From NCBI GenBank assembly GCA_020629545.1, contig JAHDDC010000009.1, positions 16,454 to 80,453 of the forward strand: a stretch of DNA of 64,000 nt, read 5' to 3'. The translations under genes and the position numbers were made by a program. Every line of letters starts with the position of its first letter. Position 1 is the stretch's first letter. Source of the DNA: Hellea sp. (GTDB lineage Bacteria; Pseudomonadota; Alphaproteobacteria; Caulobacterales; Maricaulaceae). The notes beneath the pieces were generated by a model, which was given only the letters and a program-made list of their open reading frames with translations, was not told the origin of the DNA and did no database searches. Positions 46,196-56,021 of this stretch are shown here, one piece after another.

Positions 46196-47806
46196 TTAAC
46201 CCGGTAATCCAGAGAGAAAATCCTCCGCTGCCAACTGCGCGGCCTGATCTGTAAGACCAGCGCGGTAGAGCCCATCGATCACGACGAAAATTGTCCCGTC
46301 TGATAATTTGCCCTCCCCTGCATTTTCTAAAATAAGCGCGGCGCGGAGAGCGGCTTCGGCTTGAGCTCTGTTACGAACAGCCGCTTCAAACGCGACCATA
46401 TCGCCGCTGATCCGCCCGATCACAGCTTTTTTATTCAGGGCGGTCAAAGCGAAGTCAGACAGGTTTGCGCCCAGCGCATGGGCAATCAGCGCATCGCGCA
46501 GCGCCCGGGCCTTTTGACCGGGCTTTTCCAGCCGGCTATCAATATCGGTTCCCAGAGATCCACCGAAAAACCCATTTCCGAGTGCGTCAGCCGCCAGAGC
46601 TATTCGGTCCTGAGACTGAGAGTCATTTTCGAGCTGTGTGTAAATCTGCTGCAAAGCGCCAAGATCAGAGCGCAGAACCGAAGTGCGCGCGATAAGCGGT
46701 ATGTCGCCGGGCTTGAGATCTGAATATGACAGGGTCAATAGCGACGATTCCAACAAATCTACAAAACGCGGCAAGGCTGACGCCGCCTCGGCGCGGCGTA
46801 ATAATTCGATAAGGGCCAATTGCCGATCCTCGCCGCCATTGTCGACCAGTGTCAAAAGCTGACTAAATCCTTTTGCGGACTTATCACTAAGTGCGGAATC
46901 CAGGTTGGGCGTGGTTGTCTGGCCCGCCAGGCCGCCAACCAAAGCCTCTTCAACGGCATTACCTTCAACATTTAACCCTGCGATAATCTCGCGCATTTGC
47001 GCATCAGACAAAGCATTCCCGGCCGCGAATAAGGCCTTGAGCCGATCATCCGGGCTCGCGACACTGCTATAGGCCATCTGGGCTGCAGCCACAGCCGGCG
47101 TTGTTCCGCCCGGCCATTGATATCCCGACTTATTCATCATCACAATCGATAGCGGCGAAGCGTCAATTTCGGTCAGGTCTGGCATGCCTGGTACGCCGAT
47201 CATGGGGAGCATGAGCTGTTCAAAACCCTTATCGGAATGACCGGAACTTTTCAGAAGGTCTAATGTGACTTCTGCGGCCGCCGTTTCGCTCCGTTCCGCA
47301 TGACAAAATGCGCGCAGCTTCATCCAATAGCTTTCAGAGCGAGCGTCCTGAATTGAATCAGAGATGTCGCAAGCCCCCGCTATATCACCCGATAGTAACG
47401 CCATATCCGATTTCAAATTTTGTGAATTTGCAAGTCCGCTTGTGCGATTGGCAATGTCCCGTGCCGCTCCCATTTCGCCCAGCTTGATCACAGCGTTCAT
47501 TCGATTCGCGGCATAACTGTTATCTTCATCATTACTGGGAGGCGCTCCGGGCGATAGAAGCGCTGAGCGCACCAAATCCCTGGCAACCGAATATCTGTAA
47601 TGATCCGGAAGTTTGTTGATGAGCGCCTCGGATGTTTCCGCGCTTGTACCCTGCCAAAGACTATTCCCCAGCGCCGCGCTACCAATTGATATGGCGCCCG
47701 GTTCATATGCTTGAGCGCTCCCAAGTTCGCTGACCTCTATGGATTGCGCCTGTGCCATTTGCCCGGCGCTTAAAATCAATGCGGCGGATAAGAGTAAGTG
47801 TCTCAT
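46196..47806 (-). CDS. Secreted helical-repeat protein, unknown function
   Basis: 536 aa. A signal peptide ends at MAQAQ (residue 21). The mature chain is made of paired helices rich in Ala and Leu, resembling TPR or SEL-type repeats (AEAALRAALILENAG, QLALIELLRRAEAASALPRFVDLL), with no membrane anchor at the C-terminus. No named family recognised. It starts at the ATG at 47806, one base after the small membrane protein's stop, and is followed by xerD; the longer frame to 47860 overlaps that small gene. Confidence 0.78.
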   Translation of the reverse strand: MRHLLLSAALILSAGQMAQAQSIEVSELGSAQAYEPGAISIGSAALGNSLWQGTSAETSEALINKLPDHYRYSVARDLVRSALLSPGAPPSNDEDNSYAANRMNAVIKLGEMGAARDIANRTSGLANSQNLKSDMALLSGDIAGACDISDSIQDARSESYWMKLRAFCHAERSETAAAEVTLDLLKSSGHSDKGFEQLMLPMIGVPGMPDLTEIDASPLSIVMMNKSGYQWPGGTTPAVAAAQMAYSSVASPDDRLKALFAAGNALSDAQMREIIAGLNVEGNAVEEALVGGLAGQTTTPNLDSALSDKSAKGFSQLLTLVDNGGEDRQLALIELLRRAEAASALPRFVDLLESSLLTLSYSDLKPGDIPLIARTSVLRSDLGALQQIYTQLENDSQSQDRIALAADALGNGFFGGSLGTDIDSRLEKPGQKARALRDALIAHALGANLSDFALTALNKKAVIGRISGDMVAFEAAVRNRAQAEAALRAALILENAGEGKLSDGTIFVVIDGLYRAGLTDQAAQLAAEDFLSGLPG

Positions 47807-47807
47807 A

Positions 47808-47960
47808 TTACTTTTCGAATGTGTCCTTGATGTCGACGGTGATAACCTCACTATTGGCATTGTCCGGCCCGCTCTGGCTCAAAAGCCACAAAAAAGCCGC
47901 GCCGCCAATCAGCAAAAGAATAAATAATAAAGCGCCTAATTTTTTCATCTTTAGATCCAT
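47808..47960 (-). CDS. Small single-span membrane protein
   Basis: 50 aa with one helix (KKLGALLFILLLIGGAAFLWLL) and a short periplasmic, acidic tail. The ATG at 47960 is chosen because AGAGGAAAC lies about 12 bp upstream; starts at 47984 and 47948 are possible. First gene of the operon with the 536-aa secreted protein and xerD, divergent from aroK. Function unknown. Confidence 0.6.
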   Translation of the reverse strand: MDLKMKKLGALLFILLLIGGAAFLWLLSQSGPDNANSEVITVDIKDTFEK

Positions 47961-48067
47961 TGAATCTTGTTTCCTCTTGAGCATAGACGCTTTTGCCGAC
48001 ATAGTAAGAAAAATTTTCACTTGGCGGACCGAAACTGGTTCTCCCGAAAAACAGGAATAGGCACATT

Positions 48068-48673
48068 ATGCGGCCGGTAAATCGCGCCTTGCGCGCTCGT
48101 CCCATTGCCCTGGTTGGGTTGATGGGAGTTGGAAAGACAACGGTGGGGCGCCGCCTGTCACGGCGGTTAGGCGTGCCGTTCTATGATTCAGATGAACAAA
48201 TTGAAGAAGCCTCTGGCCGAACCGTTGCCGGCTATTTTCGGGATCATGGCGAAGCTGATTTTCGGGCCGGCGAAAGACGGGTGATAGAACGCATCTTAGA
48301 TGGTTCGCCCTTAATTCTCGCAACCGGAGGCGGGGCATTCATCCCCGAGGACACACGTCAGATACTCAAAGACAATGCCTTGACGGTTTGGTTGAAAGGC
48401 GATTTTGAAACTATTATGGAACGTGTCAGCCGAAAAGATACGCGGCCTTTGCTTCAGGTTGAAAACCCGCGGGCCAAAATGCAAGAGCTCATGGACCATC
48501 GCTATCCTATTTACGCTGAGGCCCATATTACTGTTCCCATCGCCAAAGGTCCTCACATCCGCACAGTCAACAAAGTCATTCGCTATGTTGAGCGCTATTA
48601 CAAAGCCCAAAACAAAAGTCAGACGTCCGGCGCAACGGCCTCCAGCAACAATGCTGAAAGGATAGCGAAATGA
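48068..48673 (+). CDS. aroK: Shikimate kinase AroK
   Basis: 201 aa. AroK phosphorylates shikimate in aromatic amino acid synthesis. Walker A is GLMGVGKTTVGRRL, the shikimate-binding region YDSDEQIEEASG and the lid ends in RPLLQ; ATGGGAF is also present. A short extra polar tail (NKSQTSGATASSNN) follows the domain. The stop overlaps the aroB start by 4 bp. Confidence 0.96.
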   Translation: MRPVNRALRARPIALVGLMGVGKTTVGRRLSRRLGVPFYDSDEQIEEASGRTVAGYFRDHGEADFRAGERRVIERILDGSPLILATGGGAFIPEDTRQILKDNALTVWLKGDFETIMERVSRKDTRPLLQVENPRAKMQELMDHRYPIYAEAHITVPIAKGPHIRTVNKVIRYVERYYKAQNKSQTSGATASSNNAERIAK

Positions 48674-49767
48674 TCGAGACGCCGCGGACTGTGACGGTCG
48701 ACCTAGGGGCGCGCAGTTACGATATTCTGATCGGTACAGATCTGACCCTTGATCTGGGTGAACATTTAGCCGCGACAATAGGCAATGGCCGCGTACATGT
48801 CGTGACGGATGAAACTGTTTACAACCTTTACAAAAACAGGCTGTATTCCCTTGAAACCGATATTGCTGTTACCGTCCTTCCTAGCGGGGAGAGTCAGAAA
48901 AGCTTTGCCGTTTTACAAAGCCTTTTGAACGATTTGCTTGAGCGCGAATTAAGCCGCAATGATTGTTTGATTGCCTTTGGCGGGGGCGTCATTGGCGATC
49001 TTACCGGATTTGCGGCCAGCATATATAAGCGCGGCTGCAAATTCATTCAGGTCCCAACTACATTACTGGCACAGGTCGATAGCTCGGTGGGCGGAAAAAC
49101 AGCTATCAATGTTCCGCAGGGCAAAAATCTGATCGGGGCATTTTACCAGCCGTCTTTTGTTCTCACAGATATTAATGTTTTGAAGACGTTGCCGGAGCGC
49201 GAGCTTAAAGCCGGTTATGCGGAAATCTTGAAATATGGGCTTTTGGGGAATGCGGAATTTTTCAAATGGCTGGAGACAAACGGATCTAAAGTTCTGGCTC
49301 TTGACCCCGACGCCATGTCAGAAGCCATCGCGACCAGCTGTATGATGAAAGCCGCAATCGTTGCGCAGGACGAACAGGAACGGGGGGCGCGGGCTCTTCT
49401 CAATCTGGGGCATACATTTGGCCATGCCCTGGAGGCCGAAGCCGGTTATAACGGCGATCTATTGCACGGCGAAGGTGTTAGCGCTGGCATGCAAATGGCG
49501 TTCGAATATTCAGCGCGCCAGGGATTGTGTCCTTCGCAAGATGCCCGGCGGGTTACAGACCATATGAATGATTTGGGGCTGAACGCGATCAAAGACAGCC
49601 AGACCTGGCTGAGCAATACAGATGCGCTAATGAAGCATATGTCCCAAGACAAAAAAAATGAAAGCGGCCAACTCACACTGATCCTGGCCCGCGCGATCGG
49701 AGAAGCCTTCGTAAAAAAAGGGGCTTCGACCGAGACCGTTCGCCAATATCTGAAAACTTTGATATAA
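48670..49767 (+). CDS. aroB: 3-dehydroquinate synthase AroB
   Basis: 365 aa. AroB makes 3-dehydroquinate from DAHP using NAD and zinc. Motifs: FGGGVIGDLTGFAA, QVPTTLLAQVDSSVGGKTAIN, NLGHTFGHALEAE and LLHGEGVSAGMQMA (zinc histidines). Overlaps aroK by 4 bp and is followed after 6 bp by the CorC-like gene. Confidence 0.97.
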   Translation: MIETPRTVTVDLGARSYDILIGTDLTLDLGEHLAATIGNGRVHVVTDETVYNLYKNRLYSLETDIAVTVLPSGESQKSFAVLQSLLNDLLERELSRNDCLIAFGGGVIGDLTGFAASIYKRGCKFIQVPTTLLAQVDSSVGGKTAINVPQGKNLIGAFYQPSFVLTDINVLKTLPERELKAGYAEILKYGLLGNAEFFKWLETNGSKVLALDPDAMSEAIATSCMMKAAIVAQDEQERGARALLNLGHTFGHALEAEAGYNGDLLHGEGVSAGMQMAFEYSARQGLCPSQDARRVTDHMNDLGLNAIKDSQTWLSNTDALMKHMSQDKKNESGQLTLILARAIGEAFVKKGASTETVRQYLKTLI

Positions 49768-49773
49768 AGACCC

Positions 49774-51075
49774 ATGATTGAAACCTTGAAAGACCCCGCC
49801 GTATTCCTTCCTATGTTGGCGGTATTCGCGCTTTTATTTATCTCGGCATTCTTTTCAGGATCCGAGACAGCCCTGACGGCTGCCTCGCGGGCGCGCATAC
49901 ACGCGGCAGAGCGCGACGGCAATAAAGCTGCCGGCATCGTCGCCAAATTACTCGCTCGGCGCGAGCGCTTAATCGGCGCCTTATTACTCGGTAATAATAT
50001 GGTCAATATTGGCGCTTCGGTATTGATGGCCGGTGTTATGACGCAGCTTTTCGGGGATAGTGGATGGGCATCGATTTACGCAACCATTGTCATGACGGTT
50101 TTGATCCTGATTTTTGCGGAAGTCCTGCCGAAAACTTATGCCATTACGCGCCCGGACAAAGCTTCACTTATGGTGTCTCGTCCGGTCAATATGATTGTCG
50201 CTATATTTGCCCCCATAGTCTTTGTCGTGCAGGTAATCGTCAACTGGGTCCTGCGGCGCTTCGGGATAGACAGTGATGCTTCCCCTTGGACAGCAGCCGA
50301 TGAAATCCGCGGGGCGGTTGATCTCCATCACCAGGAAGGTGGTGTGGCCAAAAGTTCTCGGGACCGGATCATCGGCGTATTGGAACTTGACGAGTTAACC
50401 ATCGAAGAAGTGATGGTTCACCGCAAAAACATTGTGATGCTTGATGGCGGTCTGCCGCCCGAACAAATTTTGAAAGATGTCTTGGAGAGTGGACATAGTC
50501 GTCTACCGGTATGGATAGATGATCCAGATAATGTCGTTGGTGTCCTGCATGCCAAAGATATGCTCAAGGCGATGTCTAAAACCGACGGCGATGTTACCGG
50601 CATGAATATCCTTAAGATCTGCCGAGATGCATGGTTTGTGCCGGAAACAACATCAGTTGTGAAACAGCTCAGAGCCTTTCAGCAGAAACGCGAACATTTC
50701 GCCATTGTTGTTGATGAATATGGGGCTTTGATGGGAGTCATCACTCTCGAAGATATTTTAGAGGAAATCGTCGGAGACATTCAGGATGAATATGATGACG
50801 AATTAGAAGGGGTTGAACGCCATAGTGATGGGTCCATAACAATTGCTGGCGACATTCCGATCCGAGATCTAAACCGGGCCATGGACTGGAAACTGCCAGA
50901 CGATGAAGCTGTCACCATTGCCGGCCTCGTCATTCATGAAAGCCAAACCATTCCGGAAGAACGTCAGACTTTTTCCTATTATGGGTATCGCTTTGAAGTT
51001 CTAGATCGTCAGCGCAATCAAATTAAAAAACTGAAAATCACCAAAAGCCACGAGCCGGATCAACGCGGTGAATAA
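49774..51075 (+). CDS. CNNM/CorC-HlyC family membrane protein with CBS domains
   Basis: 433 aa. An N-terminal CNNM membrane domain (about 1-190, with FFSGSETALTAASRARI), a CBS pair (about 200-330, MVHRKNIVMLD... and VVDEYGALMGVITLEDILEEIVGDI) and a CorC_HlyC domain at the end. Family members are linked to magnesium or cobalt efflux. It closes the aroK-aroB operon and overlaps the next gene by 8 bp. Confidence 0.92.
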   Translation: MIETLKDPAVFLPMLAVFALLFISAFFSGSETALTAASRARIHAAERDGNKAAGIVAKLLARRERLIGALLLGNNMVNIGASVLMAGVMTQLFGDSGWASIYATIVMTVLILIFAEVLPKTYAITRPDKASLMVSRPVNMIVAIFAPIVFVVQVIVNWVLRRFGIDSDASPWTAADEIRGAVDLHHQEGGVAKSSRDRIIGVLELDELTIEEVMVHRKNIVMLDGGLPPEQILKDVLESGHSRLPVWIDDPDNVVGVLHAKDMLKAMSKTDGDVTGMNILKICRDAWFVPETTSVVKQLRAFQQKREHFAIVVDEYGALMGVITLEDILEEIVGDIQDEYDDELEGVERHSDGSITIAGDIPIRDLNRAMDWKLPDDEAVTIAGLVIHESQTIPEERQTFSYYGYRFEVLDRQRNQIKKLKITKSHEPDQRGE

Positions 51076-51550
51076 TCAAACCGGCAACGAAAACTCGGCC
51101 GGTCATGATCCAGACATGCTGAGACCGATTGCCAACGCCATCCCAGCTGCGAGGCCGATTACAGATCTATATTCGCGTCTTGTATTTATTTTATCTATTA
51201 TTCTTGCAGTTGTTTCGCTGGGCATAAGCGCCTTTGCGTTTGCCGGTTTTGCCGAAAATGATACGGGTGCGGTTCATTTACTCTCCGCATTTGCAATCTG
51301 TTTTGGGGCCGGCGCACTGGCCTATATTCCTTTGGCTATTATTGCGTTTTACGCCCGCCGAGCTATCCATAAGCCTTTGCCGCGATACCGGGCAGTCATC
51401 ACCCTGCTTCTGGTTTTACCGTGGTTTGTATTGTCTTATAACCTGCTGCGCTATGCGCCCAAAATGCAGGTCTTTGCCGGGATATCGATACTCTCGGCGC
51501 TATTTATAACCTTTTGGGCTCTCCGATATTTTAAGACCTGGAAATCCTAA
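51068..51550 (+). CDS. Four-helix membrane protein, unknown function
   Basis: 160 aa starting at GTG, overlapping the CorC-like gene by 8 bp. A polar N-terminal 35 residues is followed by four hydrophobic segments (about 41-63, 73-95, 109-125, 134-150). No family recognised. The overlap suggests a function tied to the CorC-like protein. Confidence 0.72.
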   Translation: MNNQTGNENSAGHDPDMLRPIANAIPAARPITDLYSRLVFILSIILAVVSLGISAFAFAGFAENDTGAVHLLSAFAICFGAGALAYIPLAIIAFYARRAIHKPLPRYRAVITLLLVLPWFVLSYNLLRYAPKMQVFAGISILSALFITFWALRYFKTWKS

Positions 51551-51654
51551 AAGTTCCCTGTCTAAAACAAACTCTCACCGTTTGAAATCGCTGAAATTGC
51601 AATTTGGATAAAATTGTGATATGATAACGCTTATAAACAATTGAGGAGGAAATG

Positions 51655-52242
51655 ATGAAATTTGTATGGACTTTGAGCTTCGCTATGACCGCCGTCCTAT
51701 GGGGATGTACGACCACTCAAATAGTAGATCCAGTCAGTGATTTAGACAGTAAATTTAAGACTTCTACAAAAACGATTTCTAGTAGCGCTATTGAAATGAA
51801 TGCGCAGAGTTCAGATTTCGACAACCCTCAAAACCTTCAACACTATTTTTTGTTTCAAGCCGCAAACATGGCAAATAAGAAAAATGCATCTTATTTCCAA
51901 ATCAAAGACCCCAACATGTATCCAACGACGAAAAAATCTCGTTTAGTTCGGTCGCCGGTAGATACAGGCGTGAAATTCTCGACACGAAGCACTGATTGTT
52001 TCGATGGCTCTCGTCTAATGACGACGCCCCTTAGAACATCTACAAACAGTAAATGCACTATAAGTCCTTTTAGCAATATCCGTAAGGGTACAACTCAACT
52101 TGCCCAACAACTTAATTTGTCAGCGACAGTTGCTTTCGGCTCGGGTCAAATGCCGGCTGAAACAGGGTATTATGACACTCAGTCCACATTAGAATCGTTA
52201 TCCAACATGCTAGTCGACAATAATTACAGCAGTTTTAATTGA
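51655..52242 (+). CDS. Lipoprotein, distant relative of the CC0125/CC1285-type protein that follows
   Basis: 195 aa with lipoprotein signal ending LWGC. The spacing of GAGGAGG favours the second of two adjacent ATGs (51655). Shared order of features with the next gene: a short helix (NLQHYFLFQAANMANKKNASYF / NYMIYRAAEMAVERGFDTF), then ATVAFGSGQMP / ATAEVVFGRGGVP and a closing helix. It is more AT-rich and Ser/Thr/Asn-rich than its neighbours and seems fast-evolving or acquired. Confidence 0.7.
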   Translation: MKFVWTLSFAMTAVLWGCTTTQIVDPVSDLDSKFKTSTKTISSSAIEMNAQSSDFDNPQNLQHYFLFQAANMANKKNASYFQIKDPNMYPTTKKSRLVRSPVDTGVKFSTRSTDCFDGSRLMTTPLRTSTNSKCTISPFSNIRKGTTQLAQQLNLSATVAFGSGQMPAETGYYDTQSTLESLSNMLVDNNYSSFN

Positions 52243-52328
52243 AAATATGATATAAATTCCCATGTTTTCAGCATGCGTTCAGGGACGGAATGCTAACAGA
52301 AACCCTATCCTCTTAAAGGAGACCTGCG

Positions 52329-52934
52329 ATGAAAGCTTTGCGTCATCTGGTTTTGGCTGCGTCTGTTACTGTTCTAACAGCCTGCGCATCGACCACACCT
52401 TATCAACCCGCATCCAAGCCTGGTGGCTATGACGGATATTCCCAAACCATGCTCGACAACAGCCGCGCACGTATTACGTTTGGCGGCAATTCACTCACGG
52501 ATCGGGATACAGTTGAAAATTACATGATATATCGCGCGGCCGAGATGGCCGTTGAACGTGGTTTTGATACCTTTGCCCTCGTCAATCGCGATACGGAAAA
52601 AAATTCTCGGGTCAATATCAGTCCAGCCTATAATTATGGTCTCGGGCGATATGATCCTTATTTCCGCTATTCATTCTTTAGGCCGCGTTTAGGATGGAGC
52701 GCATTTGATCGTTTCAGCTATTTTCGCCGACCCTATCGGAGTCGCGGGTTCGGGTTTATGGGCTATGCCAATGATCCGTTCCATAACGACTTTAATGTGC
52801 GTGAAACCACGAAATATCGCGCGACGGCCGAAGTTGTGTTCGGGCGTGGTGGTGTGCCCGGAGCTGACAATACGTTTAATGCCAGGGAAGTTTTGGCCAA
52901 TCTGGGCCCTACAATCGTTTACCCCGCGCAATAG
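52329..52934 (+). CDS. CC0125/CC1285 family lipoprotein
   Basis: 201 aa. Signal ends in LTACAS; the body starts YQPASKPGGYDGYSQTMLDNSRARITFGGNS, characteristic of this alphaproteobacterial lipoprotein family of unknown function. A central Tyr/Phe/Arg-rich segment (YNYGLGRYDPYFRYSFF, FDRFSYFRRPYRSRGFGFMGY) is unusual and may be disordered. AAAGGAGA precedes the ATG. Confidence 0.8.
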   Translation: MKALRHLVLAASVTVLTACASTTPYQPASKPGGYDGYSQTMLDNSRARITFGGNSLTDRDTVENYMIYRAAEMAVERGFDTFALVNRDTEKNSRVNISPAYNYGLGRYDPYFRYSFFRPRLGWSAFDRFSYFRRPYRSRGFGFMGYANDPFHNDFNVRETTKYRATAEVVFGRGGVPGADNTFNAREVLANLGPTIVYPAQ

Positions 52935-52959
52935 GTTTCTTCGCGTATATTTCAAACAG

Positions 52960-52983
52960 CCCGGCTTTAGGCCGGGTTTTTTT
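52960..52983 (+). terminator. Rho-independent terminator
   Basis: CCCGGC-TTTAG-GCCGGG stem followed by seven T, 26 bp after the lipoprotein stop. Confidence 0.85.
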
Positions 52984-53037
52984 ATTTCGTGATCAAAACC
53001 CCTACCCTATACTCCTCTTCTCTATTGGGGGAATATA

Positions 53038-53883
53038 ATGGATCATTTCAAAGATAAAACCGTTTGGGTAACAGGCGCATCATCCGGGATTGGGAAGGCC
53101 TTGGCCCAGTCGGTTTCTGATGCCGGCGCCAGGGTCATATTATCCGGACGACGTATTGCAGCTCTGGAAAGCGTCAAATCCGGCCTGACTACAGACGCGT
53201 TCATCCTGCCATTTGAAGCCACAGATTTTGATGATCTGGAAAAACATGTGGAGACAGCCTGGAACTGGCAAGGCAGAGTCGATATTTTAATCAATAATGC
53301 TGGGGTCAGTCAGCGCAGTCTGGCCCTCTACACGGATCCACAGGTTTATACGGATCTGATCAATATTGATCTGCTCGCGCCAATCTGGTTGACCCAGCAC
53401 AATCTGCCTCGAATGGCCAAAGCCGGCGGCGCACAGATCATTGCCATTAGTTCTGTCGCCGGGCGCATTGGCGCGCCGCTCCGAACGGCCTATTGCGCCG
53501 CCAAGCATGGCCTGATTGGATATATGGACGCTCTCCGGGCTGAGGTGGAACTCGCCCACAATATCAAGGTCTTGAATGTCCTCCCTGGCTCAGTTGCGAC
53601 AAATGTGGACGTCAATGCCCTCTCAGGTGACGGCCAAAAATTCGATAAACAAGATCAGAATATTCAACAAGGTGATGATCCGATGGATTGCGCCGCTGCG
53701 ATCTTGTCAGCCGTAAGAGCGGGCCAAAAAGAATTAATTTTCGCCGATGGCTTGGAACTGCAAGTGGCTCAAATGCGCCATTCAGACCCCGAACAACTTT
53801 TTACCGTGCTCGGGCAGCTTGGCGCACAAACCGCCGCAGCATATGAAGAGGGTGATACTAGCAAAGGATATTCAGCCCCATGA
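53038..53883 (+). CDS. Short-chain dehydrogenase/reductase
   Basis: 281 aa. Classical SDR: cofactor motif TGASSGIG, structural NNAG, catalytic Ser in ISSVAG and the YCAAK motif. Substrate unknown. The stop overlaps the DoxX-like gene by 4 bp (ATGA). Confidence 0.9.
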   Translation: MDHFKDKTVWVTGASSGIGKALAQSVSDAGARVILSGRRIAALESVKSGLTTDAFILPFEATDFDDLEKHVETAWNWQGRVDILINNAGVSQRSLALYTDPQVYTDLINIDLLAPIWLTQHNLPRMAKAGGAQIIAISSVAGRIGAPLRTAYCAAKHGLIGYMDALRAEVELAHNIKVLNVLPGSVATNVDVNALSGDGQKFDKQDQNIQQGDDPMDCAAAILSAVRAGQKELIFADGLELQVAQMRHSDPEQLFTVLGQLGAQTAAAYEEGDTSKGYSAP

Positions 53884-54290
53884 TAAAAACACATAATCTA
53901 AACCAGATCGAATGGGTTGCGCGCGGATTAATGGCACTTATCCTGCTGACCGCTGGAATAAGTAAGCTATTCAGCAATGGCGGATTTAAGACATACTATT
54001 CTGGTTTATTTTCTAATTCTGACCTGCGGCTCAACGCGCCGCAATTTTTGGTCGACAGCTATCTAACAATTATTCCCTTCATCGAGATAAGTCTTGGTCT
54101 AGCCTTGCTGGTGACCGCGCTCAAGAAATATACGATATGGGCCTGGTATGGATTTATGGCATCCTTGCTGATCGGGCATTATATCTTACAGGAATGGTCC
54201 GTCGTGAACCAAATGCTGCCTTACTTTTTTCTGGGCATGATCGCACATGCTTTACCGACTAGAGCAGCGATAGTTTCTGAAGGTGTTTAG
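53880..54290 (+). CDS. DoxX-like four-helix membrane protein
   Basis: 136 aa with four hydrophobic segments. The first helix carries GLMALILLTAGISKLF, typical of DoxX/MauE-like proteins, and IPFIEISLGLALLV follows in the second. Such proteins are linked to redox or methylation partners in the membrane. Coupled to the SDR; its stop overlaps the mutM stop by 4 bp on the opposite strand. Confidence 0.75.
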   Translation: MIKTHNLNQIEWVARGLMALILLTAGISKLFSNGGFKTYYSGLFSNSDLRLNAPQFLVDSYLTIIPFIEISLGLALLVTALKKYTIWAWYGFMASLLIGHYILQEWSVVNQMLPYFFLGMIAHALPTRAAIVSEGV

Positions 54291-55123
54291 CGCTGACAAG
54301 TCTTACAATAAAATGTGCTACGCCCGGTTTGGACAATTCTTATAATGGCGGATAGGCAATTTTCGCAGGGCTCCCCTTCGCGGCCATAGACATCGAAGCT
54401 GTGCTGAAAATATCCTAAGTCGCCATCTGTATTCGCAAAATCTCGTAGACTGCTGCCACCTGCGTCGATAGCTTCGCGGATCACGTCCTTGATGTGACGG
54501 GTCAGGGTATCAGTATCCGATTTTGTCAGCCGTCCCGCCACACGTTTCGGCGAAATGCGGGCGCGGTATAAAGCCTCGCAGACATAAATATTGCCGAGCC
54601 CGGCTATGATACGCTGATCCAGTAGTGCGGTTTTGATCCGGCTTTTTTTGCCCTTTAGCGCGGTTTTCAATGCAGGGCCGGACAGAGCGTTTGATAGCGG
54701 CTCCGGGCCCAAATCATCGAGACGTGATGGTTCGCCGGGTTTGATCAACTCCATGAATCCAAACCGCCTGACATCATTATAGGTTACGCGCGCGCCGCTG
54801 CTCATGTCAAAGACGACATGATCATGTTTGGGTATCGTGCCATGATTATGGACAAATTCACCTTGCACATTTTCATCTATGGTGAACCGCCCGGACATGC
54901 CCAAATGCATGAACAGCCGCTCACCAGAAGAGAGTTCTGCATCTAAGAATTTTGCGCGCCGGCCGAGGCGAACCAAGGTCTGGCCTTGAACCCGGTCTAT
55001 AAAATCATCGCCGAACGGAAAGCGCAGATCCGGCCGGTTCAGCGTCACTTCGTTAAAGACAAAGCCTTCCATGACGGGCGCAAGACCGCGCCGCACGGTT
55101 TCAACTTCGGGGAGCTCAGGCAT
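54287..55123 (-). CDS. mutM: Formamidopyrimidine-DNA glycosylase (Fpg/MutM)
   Basis: 278 aa. Removes 8-oxoguanine and formamidopyrimidines. After Met removal the catalytic Pro-Glu starts PELPEVETVRRGL. The helix-two-turn-helix region and the C-terminal zinc finger CENC...CKTC are present. The ATG at 55123 is right because family members begin MPELPEV; the frame to 55138 is extra. It complements MutT (37040-37465) in oxidative-damage defence. Confidence 0.96.
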   Translation of the reverse strand: MPELPEVETVRRGLAPVMEGFVFNEVTLNRPDLRFPFGDDFIDRVQGQTLVRLGRRAKFLDAELSSGERLFMHLGMSGRFTIDENVQGEFVHNHGTIPKHDHVVFDMSSGARVTYNDVRRFGFMELIKPGEPSRLDDLGPEPLSNALSGPALKTALKGKKSRIKTALLDQRIIAGLGNIYVCEALYRARISPKRVAGRLTKSDTDTLTRHIKDVIREAIDAGGSSLRDFANTDGDLGYFQHSFDVYGREGEPCENCLSAIIRIVQTGRSTFYCKTCQR

Positions 55124-55225
55124 GGCAGGGTTTCGCAAAATTACAGATCATGATTAGCCTATACACATTTCCTGCGACCCGGTAACCTCTGGTCTTGTGG
55201 AAAGTTGATGTGTAGAGACCTTCTC

Positions 55226-55990
55226 ATGAATGATAAAACCATAGATTTTGGCTTTGAGAATATCCCTGAGGCAGAGAAGCAAGGCCGCGTGCGCGGCGTG
55301 TTTGATTCAGTGGCGGGCAATTATGATCTTATGAATGACGCCATGAGCCTAGGCATTCACAGGGTTTGGAAGAACATGACCATTACCAAGATCAATCCAC
55401 AGCCTGGAGAGCTGTTGATTGATGTCGCCGGCGGTACTGGTGATCTGGCCCGACGGTTCATTCAGCGCGCAGATGATGTCCGTGCCCGGCGCGGCGGCGA
55501 CCCGGCTCGGGCTATTATCTGTGATATTAATGCGGAAATGTTACTGGCCGGAATCGATCCCAAAAAAGACGCACAAATGGATATCAGCCGGGTCTGCGGA
55601 AATGCGGAAATGCTGCCCTTTGAAGATGCATCGGCTGATGCGGTGACGATCGCATTTGGTATTCGCAATGTGACCCACCGGGACAAAGCCCTGTCAGAGT
55701 TTCACCGTATTTTGAAACCCGGCGGACGGCTGGCCGTGTTGGAGTTTTCGACTCCGCCAACCCAAGCGCTGCGCACGATTTATGATCTTTATTCCTTTAA
55801 CATTATCCCGCAGCTCGGCGGCCTGCTCGCAGATGACAAAGACAGCTATCAATATCTAGTCGAAAGTATTCGCAAATTTCCCAAACAAGCAGCCTTCGCC
55901 GACATGGTCGAAACAGCCGGGTTTAAACGCGTGTCATGGCAGGATTATTCAGGCGGAATTGCCGCCCTGCATTTCGGCTGGAAGGTTTAA
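55226..55990 (+). CDS. ubiE: Ubiquinone/menaquinone C-methyltransferase UbiE
   Basis: 254 aa. UbiE methylates the ring carbon of demethoxyubiquinol and demethylmenaquinol. The SAM motif DVAGGTGDLA, GNAEMLPFEDASADAVTIAFGIRNV and LKPGGRLAVLEFS are family-diagnostic. A TTG or ATG some 20 bp upstream could also start translation. Divergent from mutM, a common alphaproteobacterial arrangement. Confidence 0.95.
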   Translation: MNDKTIDFGFENIPEAEKQGRVRGVFDSVAGNYDLMNDAMSLGIHRVWKNMTITKINPQPGELLIDVAGGTGDLARRFIQRADDVRARRGGDPARAIICDINAEMLLAGIDPKKDAQMDISRVCGNAEMLPFEDASADAVTIAFGIRNVTHRDKALSEFHRILKPGGRLAVLEFSTPPTQALRTIYDLYSFNIIPQLGGLLADDKDSYQYLVESIRKFPKQAAFADMVETAGFKRVSWQDYSGGIAALHFGWKV

Positions 55991-56021
55991 ATACTCACCT
56001 GCCCATTTTTACGAAAATGTA

